From NCBI RefSeq assembly GCF_026151205.1, contig NC_087078.1, positions 7,766,675 to 7,830,674 of the forward strand: a stretch of DNA of 64,000 bases, given 5' to 3'. The position numbers and the translations under genes are program-made. This stretch comes from Bolinopsis microptera. Lineage: Eukaryota; Ctenophora; Tentaculata; Lobata; Bolinopsidae. Below are positions 30,230 through 40,335 of the stretch, piece by piece; the stretch's first letter is position 1, and each line of letters begins with the position of its first letter. Below the pieces are notes generated by a model. That model did no database searches, was not told the DNA's origin, and saw only the letters and a program-made list of their open reading frames with translations.

Positions 30230-30472
30230 ATGCTGGAGAAGTGTTCCGCATTTGCCCTCTTCACGTGGGACTATAGCGAGAAGCGGTACATGGTACTCGA
30301 CCTACAAGGAATGGGTGAGGTCTTAATGGACCCGGCCATCATTACTAGTAGTGCAATTGATCCTCAAAATCGACTATTCAACCCGGCCAACTTCTCACAA
30401 CAGGGCATAGACACTTTATTTAAAGAACACAAATGCTCGAAGCTGTGTGAGAAGTTGGGCCTGTCTTTGTGA
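30230..30472 (+). pseudogene. Alpha-kinase C-terminal fragment
   Basis: 80 residues ending in a natural stop. It shows the alpha-kinase C-lobe pattern: a hydrophobic strand into VLDLQG, then LMDPAIIT, a Phe-Asn-Pro-Ala-Asn-Phe loop, QGI, and the zinc-binding HKCSKLCEKLGL. In alpha-kinases (eEF2K/MHCK/TRPM6-7 type) the DLQG segment and the Cys/His zinc site are hallmarks. The N-lobe with the ATP-binding Lys is missing upstream, so this is a partial gene or the last exon of one. A second relative lies at 40094-40335. Confidence 0.75.
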
Positions 30473-30802
30473 GAACTTTCCCCTGTTCTGAATCGGGATT
30501 GAAACAATCAGATTTTTGATTATATATATATTTTGTTTAAATATCTGGTAACCCTTAAGTTAACTTTCCACATTATATTACGGCACTCTTTACAGGAGTG
30601 CTTGTTGCAGTTTTCAAGTAATTACGTAGATCTCATCACCAGTGCCGTTCATATTGAGCTGTTCACAGGTTTGATGAAATGATGTGGTTTTTGTAAGGAG
30701 GTTTTTGCAGCGTGCACATCCGATGAACCATGATTAACCAGTCGTGTCGCCGTTTAATGAAAACTGATTTACACGATGTTTGGAGCCATCTTTTCTTCAT
30801 TC
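30473..30802. other. Spacer before unit C
   Basis: AT-rich; no ORF or repeat recognised. Unit C begins near 30803, 5'-truncated just upstream of its SANT-like ORF. Confidence 0.4.
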
Positions 30803-30823
30803 ATTTTATTTTTGTTTTTCAAC

Positions 30824-31060
30824 ATGGCCACGACATCGGGAAAAGAACCTCCACCAAGAAAACGTCCTAGAAATTATACAACATCTGGGACAGAGCTACT
30901 CCTAGAATAAAGAATTGGCTGAGGGGAAAAGAAGATTCTCGGGTGTAGATTCAGTACTACGGTTTCTGCAGAAAAGAAAAAGAAACTTTGGACTGAGATT
31001 ACAAAAGACGTGAATGAGGTGAACAATAAAATGACAGTACAGATTACTTATTGCCATTAA
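30824..31060 (+). pseudogene. Broken SANT-like N-terminal fragment (unit C)
   Basis: Same start as the other units, but a 7-bp insertion (CTAGAATAAAGAATTGG against CTAGAATTGG) creates TAA after 28 codons. Downstream sequence retains the AACTTTGGACTGAG junction shared with unit D. Confidence 0.7.
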
Positions 31061-31198
31061 ATCTTGATAATTCACCCAGTTAACTGTCGTCATCTTCCAT
31101 ATATCATGAGTTTAACGGAATTTAAATGTCCAACATGCGATGAAAGCCTTGCACACAAACCGTCGCTGTCAGTCCTTCGTGATAACTTGGCAAGACAC

Positions 31199-32377
31199 GA
31201 TTGGGCGACATCTGTCCGACAGCGACATCTGTCCGAAAGCTGAATTAGGGATTTCGGACAGATGTCGCTGTCGGACAGGAGTCGTTTTTGGCGACATCTG
31301 TCCGAATTTCGGATCATATTGTAATTTCGGTTCACATTCGCATTTCACAAGCTCACAGGTAATCTCGTGACGTTCTAAAGCTGATGTGATCCCTTAAGAT
31401 CTGATCCATCGATACGTGATTGACTAGTTGAGAACAGGATCGTACTAGCCGTACCCTAACAACGATCTTTCCTTTGGGGGACTCCTAAGAACGCAGATCA
31501 TATGGTGGACGCGGAGCATTGGGTAGTCGACGGTACCTTCAAATCCGCACCTAATCTCTTCCGCCAGCTCTTCACAGTCCATGGCCTCTTCCCTGACGGC
31601 TGGCACCTCCTTCCTGGAAAAACGACGACCCTCTACCGCAACCTGTTCGAGGAGATAGACACCTGGGCTTCTGGGGGCTACCAACCACAATCCATCCTCA
31701 TGGACTACGAGCTCGCCATTCACAACGCAGTTGCTACGTGTGGCCCAATCCTAACTTCGCTCCCCACATGTGGAATCAACACGAAGCTGCACAGATGAGG
31801 ATTCCTCGCTCATCCAACATCGCAGAAGGTTGGCATCACGGATTCCATTCAATGCTGTCCTGCTCGAAGCCCACAATTTGGAAGTTCCTTGATTGCCTTA
31901 AAGCAGAACAAGCCCTTACAGACGTGAAGAAAACCAAAAGAGACGGGCGGGAACTACCTGAGCCACGTGCACCCAAATGGATCCGTTATGATCGACAACT
32001 TCAGAGAATTGTAGATGATTACGACAACTACAGCAACCCTATGGATTTCCTTAAAGCTATCGGAAATTTCAAATGCTTTAGATTTGATTCTGTGAATTAA
32101 TTTATAACATTTAAATAACATTGAAACTATTGTCCAATTTATCGACATCAAATTAAAATAAACTGTGGTAGTAAACTATGGCTCAGATCATATCTCAAAT
32201 TGGACATGTTACGTATACAATTTAGCAAGTAACAGTTTAGATTATGTCTCTAATTGGAAATGTGTCGTATTGAAATCAGGTCACAATTTCGGACAGATGT
32301 CGTTTTTTTCTGGTACCCTGATTCGGACAGATGTCGCTGTCGGACAGATGTCGCTGTCGGACAGGAGTCGTGTTACC
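31199..32377. mobile_element. MULE-type DNA transposon, 1,179 bp, degenerate
   Basis: Flanked by a 9-bp target duplication with one mismatch, GCAAGACAC (31190-31198) and GCACGACAC (32378-32386); the empty site is seen in units A, B and D. The terminal inverted repeats of about 40 bp are built from repeated CGACATCTGTCCGACAG motifs and partly mismatched at the outer ends. A 9-bp duplication and MULE-like coding sequence agree. The transposase is incomplete, so the copy is non-autonomous. Confidence 0.85.
31502..32100 (+). pseudogene. MULE transposase fragment, frameshifted
   Basis: Frame 1 (31502-31798) contains WVVDGTFKSAPNLFRQLFTV and later GGYQPQSILMDYE, matching the catalytic core layout of MULE transposases, with Asp in DGTFK and Asp in LMDYE as candidate catalytic residues. 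Frame 2 (31738-32100) continues with MWNQHEAA, RSSNIAEGWHHGFHSML and a WKFLDCLKAEQ segment, typical of the C-terminal part. The frame changes near 31740-31790. The N-terminal domain is missing. Confidence 0.75.
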
Positions 32378-32446
32378 GCACGACACATACAGAACAGAAG
32401 CTTATGTCACAGCAGTCGAGAACACATGGATATACAACAAGACTGT

Positions 32447-32523
32447 CGAACCTACTATCCACTAAGATGTTCAGTACGCTTCGTACCTAAGCGTACTGAA
32501 CATCTTAGTGGATAGTAGGTTCG
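32447..32523. repeat. Perfect 35-bp-stem hairpin (unit C)
   Basis: Same as the unit A hairpin, perfect, loop CGTACCT. Confidence 0.9.
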
Positions 32524-32587
32524 TACCTAAGCGTACTGAAAATACGATAATATGGTCAATTAACTTAAGAAACAAGAAAGAGACCGT

Positions 32588-32878
32588 ATGAAATATAGAA
32601 AAGCTACCGGAGGTGGGCCAGCCAGAAAGACTCAGGCTCTCTTAGAAGCCGAAACTGCGTGCTTGTCAAATCTACCACTAGAGCAAATAACTGGAATCGA
32701 AGGAGGACATGAGAGCGTCTCTTATAAGTTCCTACGCGACACTCTCCCCACTACACTAATGTCCCAGATATTAGAGATATATCAATTTTCATATATCCTA
32801 GAACTTTGGAAGATGCCGGATGTGGCATGCATCACTCATCACCTCGTTACTGCTCGTTGGCTAAGCTTAAGATTGTAA
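32588..32878 (+). CDS. SANT-like C-terminal fragment (unit C)
   Basis: 96 residues, the same protein as the unit A copy. It contains the 63-bp segment with the early stop. Upstream, TAA replaces the GAA codon found in units B and D, so the in-frame extension is closed. Confidence 0.45.
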   Translation: MKYRKATGGGPARKTQALLEAETACLSNLPLEQITGIEGGHESVSYKFLRDTLPTTLMSQILEIYQFSYILELWKMPDVACITHHLVTARWLSLRL

Positions 32879-33146
32879 ACAGATTTTGCTCAGAAAACTT
32901 TAAATTTTCGCGAAAAGACAATTAATTTGATAAGAAGAGTATCAAACACCCTTACAAGTCACGTGACAGACGTTATCCGATCACGTGACAGCTTTTATAT
33001 TGGTTAGCAAGTATCACATTATTCAATTACTAGTGTATGATTCAATTAACATTGCCTTAGTTATCCTATGTGTCCTCGCCTTTATCCAGAACCCTTATCT
33101 ATACCCTACCGATATCCCTGTTTATTTGTTCAGTCTTCTATTCAAA

Positions 33147-33542
33147 ATGTGTATTTCTCATGACATTCTATACTACGTCCTCGATTACCTTTGCGATGAA
33201 CACCTGCTACCTCTTATGGGGGTTAGCAATCTCTGGAGGAGGATGGCATTGGACCGCATAGAGGATCTGAAGATAACGTCGAGTAACCTTCATGCAGTGC
33301 TGCTACTGATAGCAGAATGGCCAAAACTGGAGAAATTAGACGTCACCTTCACAGGTGATGAGAGGGAGCAGACACTAAACAGTTTTATCAGCCTACCCTC
33401 AAACCTAACAGAACTGCGTTGCAGAGGTGCTATACCCGAATGGTGGTTAGCTTCCGTGTGCAAACGACTTCCTAAACTGTCAGCTGTGGAGATTATTGAT
33501 AACCACACGATAACAGGAGAGTTCCTGATAGGGGCTCCCTGA
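33147..33542 (+). CDS. F-box-like/LRR-like protein (unit C)
   Basis: 131 residues, identical to the unit A copy except Trp for Cys in the first LRR-like motif (ECPKLEKL to EWPKLEKL). Preserved reading frame in both copies. Its last codons overlap the start of unit D. Confidence 0.5.
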   Translation: MCISHDILYYVLDYLCDEHLLPLMGVSNLWRRMALDRIEDLKITSSNLHAVLLLIAEWPKLEKLDVTFTGDEREQTLNSFISLPSNLTELRCRGAIPEWWLASVCKRLPKLSAVEIIDNHTITGEFLIGAP

Positions 33543-34202
33543 TGTAAACAGCCATATAAGGTTTTGGGCACTATAAAGTAGCTTACACCTTATGTTATAT
33601 AATATAAGTATTATTATTTAACAGGATCACACATAAACTATAATTGCAGGATTAATAATTAATTAGAAGGGTTTGTCTCTAAATTACGAACGTCTACATG
33701 GACACATAGTGGGCGTTTCAACACTTATATCGATGAGCATGAGGAGGAAACAATTACATGTTTCTGATTCGAGCCAGAAAAGAGATGAACAAATCCTGCG
33801 TTTTTAATTCGTTTTTAAGATTCGTTGACACATATCAAGGAATGTCGAGAAATCACTGAAGAAACAGATATAAATCCTGAAGTAGTTAAAGCACCAGACA
33901 ACATATTTACTTATAAGATAATCATTTATCTGATTAAAAGTAATATGATTTTTAAAACGTAAACTAAATAATAATAAGTGATTTTAGCGCTTTAATCAAA
34001 AATTCACAAACTTTAAGCTGAAATATTAAAGAACTATTAAATATTCACAATTTCCCAGTTAATTTGCAAGTAGAACTAATGAGAATAGGGGGGCAATCAA
34101 ATTTAGAGCAAAGATATTCAAACCAGGAACTGTGTTTTAATTTTTAGTTTTATTCAATCGTTCGATTATCACTTCAGTCGCATTTTATTTTTGTTTTTCA
34201 AC

Positions 34203-34385
34203 ATGGCCACGACATCGGGAAAAGAACCTCCACCAAGAAAACGTCCTAGAAATTATACAACATCTGAGACAGAGCTACTCCTAGAATTGTCTGAGGGAAA
34301 AAGAAGATTCTCGGTTGTAGATTCAGTACTACGGTTTCTGCAGAAAAGAAAAAGAAACTTTGGACTGAGATTACAAAAGACGTGA
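34203..34385 (+). CDS. SANT-like N-terminal fragment (unit D)
   Basis: 60 residues. Identical to units A and B up to RKRKRN except Ser for Ala in the LLLEL(A/S)EG motif, then FGLRLQKT before a stop, because this unit has the longer AACTTTGGACTGAG junction. Neither version continues cleanly into the downstream half. Confidence 0.4.
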   Translation: MATTSGKEPPPRKRPRNYTTSETELLLELSEGKRRFSVVDSVLRFLQKRKRNFGLRLQKT

Positions 34386-34477
34386 ATGAGGTGAACGGTA
34401 AAATGACAGTAGAGATTACTTATTGCCATTAAATCTTGATAATTCACCCAGTTAACTGTCGTCATCTTCTATATATC

Positions 34478-34699
34478 ATGAGTTTAACGGAATTTAAATG
34501 TCCAACATGCGATGAAAGCCTTGCTCACAAACCGTCGCTGTCAGTCCTTCGTGATAACTTGGCACGACACATACAGAACAGAAGCTTATGTCACAGCAGT
34601 CGAGAACACATGGATATACAACAAGACTGTCGAACCTACTTTCCACTAAGATGTTCAGTACGCTTCGTACCTAAGCGTACTGAACATCTTAGTGGATAG
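34478..34699 (+). CDS. Small CxxC protein (unit D)
   Basis: 73 residues, with Phe for Leu at residue 5 and one Tyr-to-Phe change in the hairpin-encoded part. CPTC near the N-terminus. Function unknown. Confidence 0.4.
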   Translation: MSLTEFKCPTCDESLAHKPSLSVLRDNLARHIQNRSLCHSSREHMDIQQDCRTYFPLRCSVRFVPKRTEHLSG

Positions 34700-34707
34700 T
34701 AGGTTCG
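34631..34707. repeat. 35-bp-stem hairpin with one mismatch (unit D)
   Basis: Left arm reads CTACTTTCC where the right arm predicts CTACTATCC; otherwise perfect. Confidence 0.85.
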
Positions 34708-34735
34708 TACCTAAGCGTACTGAAAATACGATAAT

Positions 34736-35062
34736 ATGGTCAATGAACTTAAGAAACAAGAAAGAGACCGTATGAAATATAGAAAAGCTACCGGAGGTGG
34801 GCCAGCCAGAAAGACTCAGGCTCTCTTAGAAGCCGAAACTGAGTGCTTGTCAAATCTACCACTAGAGCAAATAACTGGAATCGAAGGAGGACATGAGAGC
34901 GTCTCTTATAAGTTCCTACGCGACACTCTCCCCACTACACTAATGTCCCAGATATTAGAGATATATCAATTTTCATATATCCTAGAACTTTGGAAGATGC
35001 CGGATGTGGCATGCATCACTCATCACCTCGTTACTGCTCGTTGGCTAAGCTTAAGATTGTAA
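34736..35062 (+). CDS. SANT-like C-terminal fragment (unit D)
   Basis: 108 residues from the ATG at 34736, 12 residues longer than in A and C: MVNELKKQERDRMKYRKAT, the helix-3 and Lys-rich end of a SANT-like domain, followed by GGGPARK. Codons upstream of the ATG would read KYDN, which also fits the domain, but a TGA and the hairpin precede them. The gene therefore appears to have been broken by the hairpin insertion. Confidence 0.45.
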   Translation: MVNELKKQERDRMKYRKATGGGPARKTQALLEAETECLSNLPLEQITGIEGGHESVSYKFLRDTLPTTLMSQILEIYQFSYILELWKMPDVACITHHLVTARWLSLRL

Positions 35063-35292
35063 ACAGATTTTGCTCAGAAAACTTTAAATTTTCGCGAAAA
35101 GACAATTAATTTGATAAGAAGAGTATCAAACACCCTTACAAGTCACGTGACAGACGTTATCCGATCACGTGACAGCTTTTATATTGGTTAGCTAGTATCA
35201 CATTATTCAATTACTAGTGTATGATTCAACTAACATTGCCTTAGTTATCCTATGTGTCCTCGCCTTTATCCAGAACCCTTTCTATACCCTAC

Positions 35293-35741
35293 TGGCACAC
35301 ACTCCAGATCTTGCCTCGATGATCTCGCAGCTAACACTGGCTGCTCGGTTCAACAGAGTCCAGCATGAGAAACTGATCCATGGGGCACCGGCCTCTGCAG
35401 TGATGGAAGTGGAGCCTATAGAAATAGGAAAACATGGGTCATGGATGGTCCAACAGTAGGTGACCGTGGTCATACTACTCCTGACACTGATATGGTGAAT
35501 GATGCAATATACGTTTCAGAGCACACTTCAACCGACTGAAAAGATGCCACTTACCTGCTGCCACATTGGACGCCTTAAACGATGCCATCGAGCGAGGATT
35601 CGAAAGAAGAGGAAGAATGAAAGGTCACAGCAGACGAACTATACACGGACTCCGGGGAGGAGAATTAAAAACAGCTTAACCCATTCTTTTTATACCCTTG
35701 TTAAATACTTTTCTGAGGATGATTTAAGTTGTTACATCTAA
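35293..35741 (+). pseudogene. Unrecognised coding-like remnant after unit D
   Basis: A frame to 35459 reads helical, hydrophilic sequence (MISQLTLAARFNRVQHEKLI, then VMEVEPIEIGKHGSW). The same composition continues in a shifted frame with acidic stretches (SSEDSKEEEE). Multiple stops. It could be the 3' end of the SANT-like gene or an unrelated gene fragment. Confidence 0.3.
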
Positions 35742-38133
35742 CAAATCTCGATTCCTCTCGTGTCATCATGTTAAAAAATAGATATGTTATTTTATGTTAT
35801 AAATAATATAATAGCCTCGGAAAAGAAGTACTAAATTGGGACCAGGGATCATGGTAAGGCTAAAACCTATGTAACATAACATGTTCCTGCTAAAGAGAAG
35901 AAATCTCGTGAGATGAGGCACATGAAGCAGCTGATAGGATCCTTCAAAACAGTGGTGAACTTTGGAGATCCTCAGAGACTTTTGTGTGCTTACCATCCAC
36001 CACTCCAGATCGAAGGACTCGGGTAATGAGGAACTTAAGTGACTTACAGAATCAGAAGAGAAGAAAGATGTAATGCTGCTAAGAAGAGCTTCATCAGACT
36101 CCGCTGGACACGGCCAGTAATGTAATACATAAACTTTGTAAGGTAAATAATAAGTCTATCATTATATTATTATTATTACACATTATATACGTTGTTCACA
36201 TAAGAAGCTTAATGAAAAACGATACAGTACTAAATTTCGTACTTAAACATACAATTAATGTATTTGTAACCAGGAGGAATTGCTAAAATATACATCTATT
36301 CCATCAAGAATTCAAGAATACTGTTTTATTTCAAACAGCATGTACGTATCGAGTGGCCATCTAGAAGACTGAGAAAAACAATAGCGTAATAATGGGAAAT
36401 AGAACGAACACCGATGCAAGAAAGACAAAGAAGCTGAAGAAGATATCGTTGTTGTTTCGTGTGACTTGCAGAAAGTGTTGCTTCTACCCAGATTACCGGG
36501 ATATAGGGAGTCAATCTTTACATCCCACCTCATTGCCTTCAACCTATCATTTGTTCCCCTAGGAAAGATAAAGAGTAAAAATAAGTCGGAAACATGGACA
36601 AGTGTTCGAATAAATCAGCAGCTGAGCCAGTGGCAGTTTGCTGGCAAGAAGGAATAAGAGTAAGAGATATTTACCCTCTGTAGCACACATTTTGCTATTG
36701 CACACATTTTCTTCTCACTCAGAAATGATTGTAGAAGGTGTAGTAACCTTCATTGGTAGTATATGTAAGGGGAGAGTTAAAATTGTTATAAAAAAGAAAG
36801 ATAACGAGGAGACTGACTATCTTATATGGGCATCCATTGTTCCCGATGAGCTAAAGGTTTGTAGTTTGCCATACAAAAGGATCAAATTTTAACGGTTTTT
36901 TTTAATATTTCAGTTAAAACAGTTATAGTGTAAAGTAGGAGATTGAAAATCTGACATCTGCTCGTAAAATTACTATTAGTGACAAATTCACCATATGAAA
37001 TTTTTGTGACACAAATTTTCAATTTGCAATTTATTTTTGTGTAATAGAAAATAATATCAAACAGGTCAATAGTAAGATAAACATGAAAACTCTTGAAAAG
37101 ATTGTAAATGGTAAGTCATACACAAATGTTGTTGGGTTAAGCATCATCTCATCAGCAGTTACAGTACAACACTCAACCCCAGCAAAACACCGAAAAAGAG
37201 TGAGTCTATTTTTAAAGAAATCAATATATTTCTACAGTTTATACTTTTGAACATATAATTTGTGTAGAAAAGATGAGTATATCTGTTCTGGCTATCTGAA
37301 ATTTCTAACAAGCTCTCAATGCAGGAATGCAAAACATGTAAAGATATGGTGGGACAACTGTGCTGAACTGTGGGCAGAATAAATGCTGGACTCTTTACCA
37401 GCCTAGAAACGATAACCATTAGGTACTTTGAAAAATGTCATAGTTTTACGTCAGCAGACCTTAAAAAGGTTGTCTTATTGTTGTCTTAATGTTGTCTTAT
37501 TGTTACATCGGTGTACGTTCTAGTTGCCTTGTGCATGGGTTAACTAATCAACTATCTGGAACTGATATTCTACAAACAAATATCAAGCTTTAAATTATCG
37601 GGAAAGTTACTAGCATTTTATTGGGCATCCTGATTCCCAAAACAACCAAAAACTTCTCGATTCACCCTATTTCATCAGCAGTTTAATCGATCTTCAGAAT
37701 GTCAACAAAAAACTGAAAACAGTAGACTTTCAAAGTCACGTGTCCTAAGCTACCCAAACAGTAGATTCGTCTTTAGAAAAGTCACAAACATCGAATTTTA
37801 CGTTACCCGCCTTCCTAATGTCCCAATTGGGGCTGCAGCTGCACTATCTCAGCCGTTTAGGGACAATAAGGGCCTAACTTCCTAAATTATAAAATATATA
37901 ATAGCTGCTCGACAGCAGCGGTGGTATGTGTTCTGTTAAAAAACGCAATGATTCAACATCAGATATCGTTGAGATAGTGGACAGTAAAAACCTTCGGTGG
38001 CACCCATGAAGGTGACGACGATTTTTTCCTAAATGGAATGACCTAGAAGCCCTTTAAGCTTTGGTTAAAGAATAAAGTATTTAGTGAGATGAGCAGGGGC
38101 AATAAAATAACAGCATAATAACGTTTAAAATAC
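35742..38133. other. Intergenic region, no gene recognised
   Basis: Contains short frames only. A stretch near 35890-36023 reads KEKKSREMRHMKQLIGSF in one frame and may be an exon remnant. At 37461-37505 GTTGTCTTATT is repeated three times. Confidence 0.4.
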
Positions 38134-38152
38134 GGGGGGGGGGGGGGGGGGG
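38134..38152 (+). repeat. Poly-G run of 19
   Basis: Nineteen consecutive G in an AT-rich setting. It could form a G-quadruplex and its length is likely unreliable in sequencing. Confidence 0.9.
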
Positions 38153-38153
38153 A

Positions 38154-39170
38154 TTGAATGATATAAAAAATATAATTATGTATAGAAATATTGATGGTTA
38201 TCTCGGAGAGTTACTGTTATTTGACGTTAATCTTATTAAGGTCATTTATCAGAATAATAGTGGGGAAAACAATGGTCGAACTGAGAATAACGGATACTCC
38301 GCTAAAAAGCCAAGAGAAAAAAAGAAGATATACAATTATAATTAATCATAATAATTTCATTCATGATATATTAAAGTGGGTTATAAATTGAACACAGTGG
38401 TACTAATTACTTCTACAGAAGGAGCAACAGTATTTAACGAAGATGGACATGCTGTTGAACATTTCGCGCCCAATAGGCCAATAGGTCAACATTTATACCC
38501 TGGTCTCTAGAGAACCAAACAGTGCAGGTGGGTACTAGAATTTTGTTTAACCCTAGTACTAACGACAACACACTCACCCTAAACATGCACTACGACGCCA
38601 ACTCTACTAACCTGTTTCGTTTTAACGAATCTGATGTACTTAATATTTCAACTATTCCAGAACTCAAAAACCCTAACGAAAGAATCAGACAAACGGAAAG
38701 TAAAGTTGACTTGCATTTTGAAGATGTAAAATCGACCTTATGGAATTTTTCAATTATTGACTATTATAATCGATAAGGGAGATAGATGCTACAACGGAGA
38801 GCATACAGTAAGATATTAATTATATTTTTATCATTACTTTTACCTTAACAGATATTACCGATATGTATGACTATTTGTATAGTCATCGTTTATAGGAACA
38901 TCACCATTCTTATAAATGACGAACAATTTCAGTGAATCATTTTTGCAAACCGATATTATTCTTTTCCATAATCGAGCTTTAACCTTTAAAATGTCTTTGT
39001 TTGGAGAAACCAAAACGTGCAGTATTTACAAAACATGTAAATCTAATTCTTTACTAAGCAGCAACGGCCGAAACCTGAAAAAAATATTGTTCAATAATAA
39101 TATTAATGATTTACTGAAACAATATCAAGCTTGGATTTTTCATTGCGTCCAATTAAAACTAAGAGATTAA
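38154..39170 (+). pseudogene. Cluster of unrecognised short coding-like frames
   Basis: Frames at 38191-38391, about 38394-38512 (ending GQHLYP), 38522-38776 and 38916-39170 have balanced composition. The second runs into the third if one base is skipped near 38504-38508 (YP then WSLENQTV), suggesting one frameshifted gene. No family recognised; motifs include TSTEGATVFNEDGHAVEHF. Could be a decayed transposon or viral gene. Confidence 0.3.
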
Positions 39171-39589
39171 TCCGAATTAAGAGATTTTAAAAGTAATAGT
39201 ACTCACGATAAAAGGATGTTGCCAATATAGAGCAACTCCCAGAACGTTTGGCAAGTAATATATAGGTTTTCATCTTTAGATAATCTTTCATATTAGAGGT
39301 CTGGACCAGGGGATTTTCTTTCGAGACTAGAGTTTCCATTTTTTATGTTGATAAACTGAAGAAGTCAATTATTTAGTTACTTACAAACTGATATCAACGA
39401 ACTAAGATCCTAACTAATTCAACTATGTTAATCATAAATAATTACTAATTATAAATTGTTGAAAAGAATAACATTACATAATGATATGTTATAATTAAGG
39501 TGTAATGATATGTTATTAGTCACCTTGTAACACAACGAGCAGAGCTGTTTATCATTCTTCCACCATTTGAGTAGAGCAGGATCCAATCA

Positions 39590-39765
39590 ATTTATTAATA
39601 ATCTCTGTTATTTTATTATCTTTATTTCTTGTATCATCTGTATTATCTACATTATCTTTACTATTTTATTATTTCATGATCTTTATCATCTTTTTCATAT
39701 TTTTCATCTTTATTATTTTTATCATCTCTATCATCTAGATCTGTATTGTCTTTATCTTTTGACAT
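39590..39765 (+). repeat. T-rich (TTTATCAT)-like low-complexity tract
   Basis: Dense alternation of ATCTTTATT/ATCATC motifs. The ORF over it (39567-39770) is a low-complexity artefact. Confidence 0.7.
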
Positions 39766-39882
39766 ATTGAATATATACATATTTGTAACATTATTGAAAA
39801 GGAAGGAACATATATGAGGAAGAGACGGAAGTCACTAAGATGAAAGAGATGACGAAACCTAGATCGCGGAAGACAATGCTTG

Positions 39883-40041
39883 ATGTTCAAGGAGGCTGTC
39901 GGCGTGCAGCAAATGAAAAGGAGGAAACGATCATCGCCACTAAATTTCGCCATTCAACAGGAATTAGATGAGCTTCTGGCAGACCTACCAGCTCCCGAAC
40001 CCAGTCCCAAACCTTTTAGCTCTAAGACAGAATATGTCTAA
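39883..40041 (+). CDS. Short frame with proline-rich acidic tail, possible terminal exon
   Basis: 52 residues from an ATG at 39883, open upstream to 39850. It reads VQQMKRRKRSSPLNF, then IQQELDELLADLPAPEPSPK, ending KTEYV. Composition is protein-like (basic cluster, amphipathic helix, Pro-rich end). It lies 50 bp before the alpha-kinase remnant and may belong to the same decayed gene. Family unknown. Confidence 0.25.
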   Translation: MFKEAVGVQQMKRRKRSSPLNFAIQQELDELLADLPAPEPSPKPFSSKTEYV

Positions 40042-40093
40042 TATTACATTATTCTATAGATTATAGTATGTGGTAAAAACGGCCAGAGTGTGT

Positions 40094-40335
40094 GTGATGA
40101 TATTATTTGCCGCTGACCTACAGGGTATAGGGGATACCCTCATGGACCCCACGTTGATAACTGGATCCACTAAACTAGACAGGCATTGTGATCTTTTTTG
40201 CAATGCAAATTTTGAAGAAGGTGCTATAAATAAACTGATTAGTGGTCAGTGACCACTGGTCACACATGCAACGACATCTGTCACCAAATGGGCTTGAAGG
40301 CGTGTGATGGGTGGAATAACATCAGGTCAAGTTAG
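40094..40335 (+). pseudogene. Second alpha-kinase C-terminal fragment, frameshifted
   Basis: The frame to 40252 contains AADLQGIGDTLMDPTLITGS, then a CNANFEEGAIN segment equal to the Asn-Phe loop of alpha-kinases. A stop follows at GTGGTCAGTGACCAC, a small palindrome. The zinc-site motif HTCNDICHQMGL then follows in a shifted frame (40261-40296). The frame break and missing N-lobe make it a pseudogene. It is diverged from the fragment at 30230-30472. Confidence 0.7.

Larger units (their letters stand above)
30803..33542 (+). repeat. Array unit C (5'-truncated, MULE-interrupted)
   Basis: Lacks the leader seen in A, B and D. It carries a broken SANT-like ORF, the CxxC ORF split by a MULE (31199-32377), the hairpin (32447-32523), the KATGGGPAR ORF and an intact F-box-like ORF. 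Apart from the insertion it is nearly identical to unit A after 17080. Confidence 0.85.
33543..35292 (+). repeat. Array unit D (3'-altered)
   Basis: Leader, SANT-like ORF, CxxC ORF, hairpin and KATGGGPAR ORF, nearly identical to unit B. It departs from A and C after CCCTTTCTATACCCTAC near 35293 and so lacks the F-box-like ORF. Confidence 0.85.

Noticed and set aside
39567-39770. 67-aa hydrophobic ORF
   Set aside because: Translation of a TTTATCAT-type low-complexity tract.
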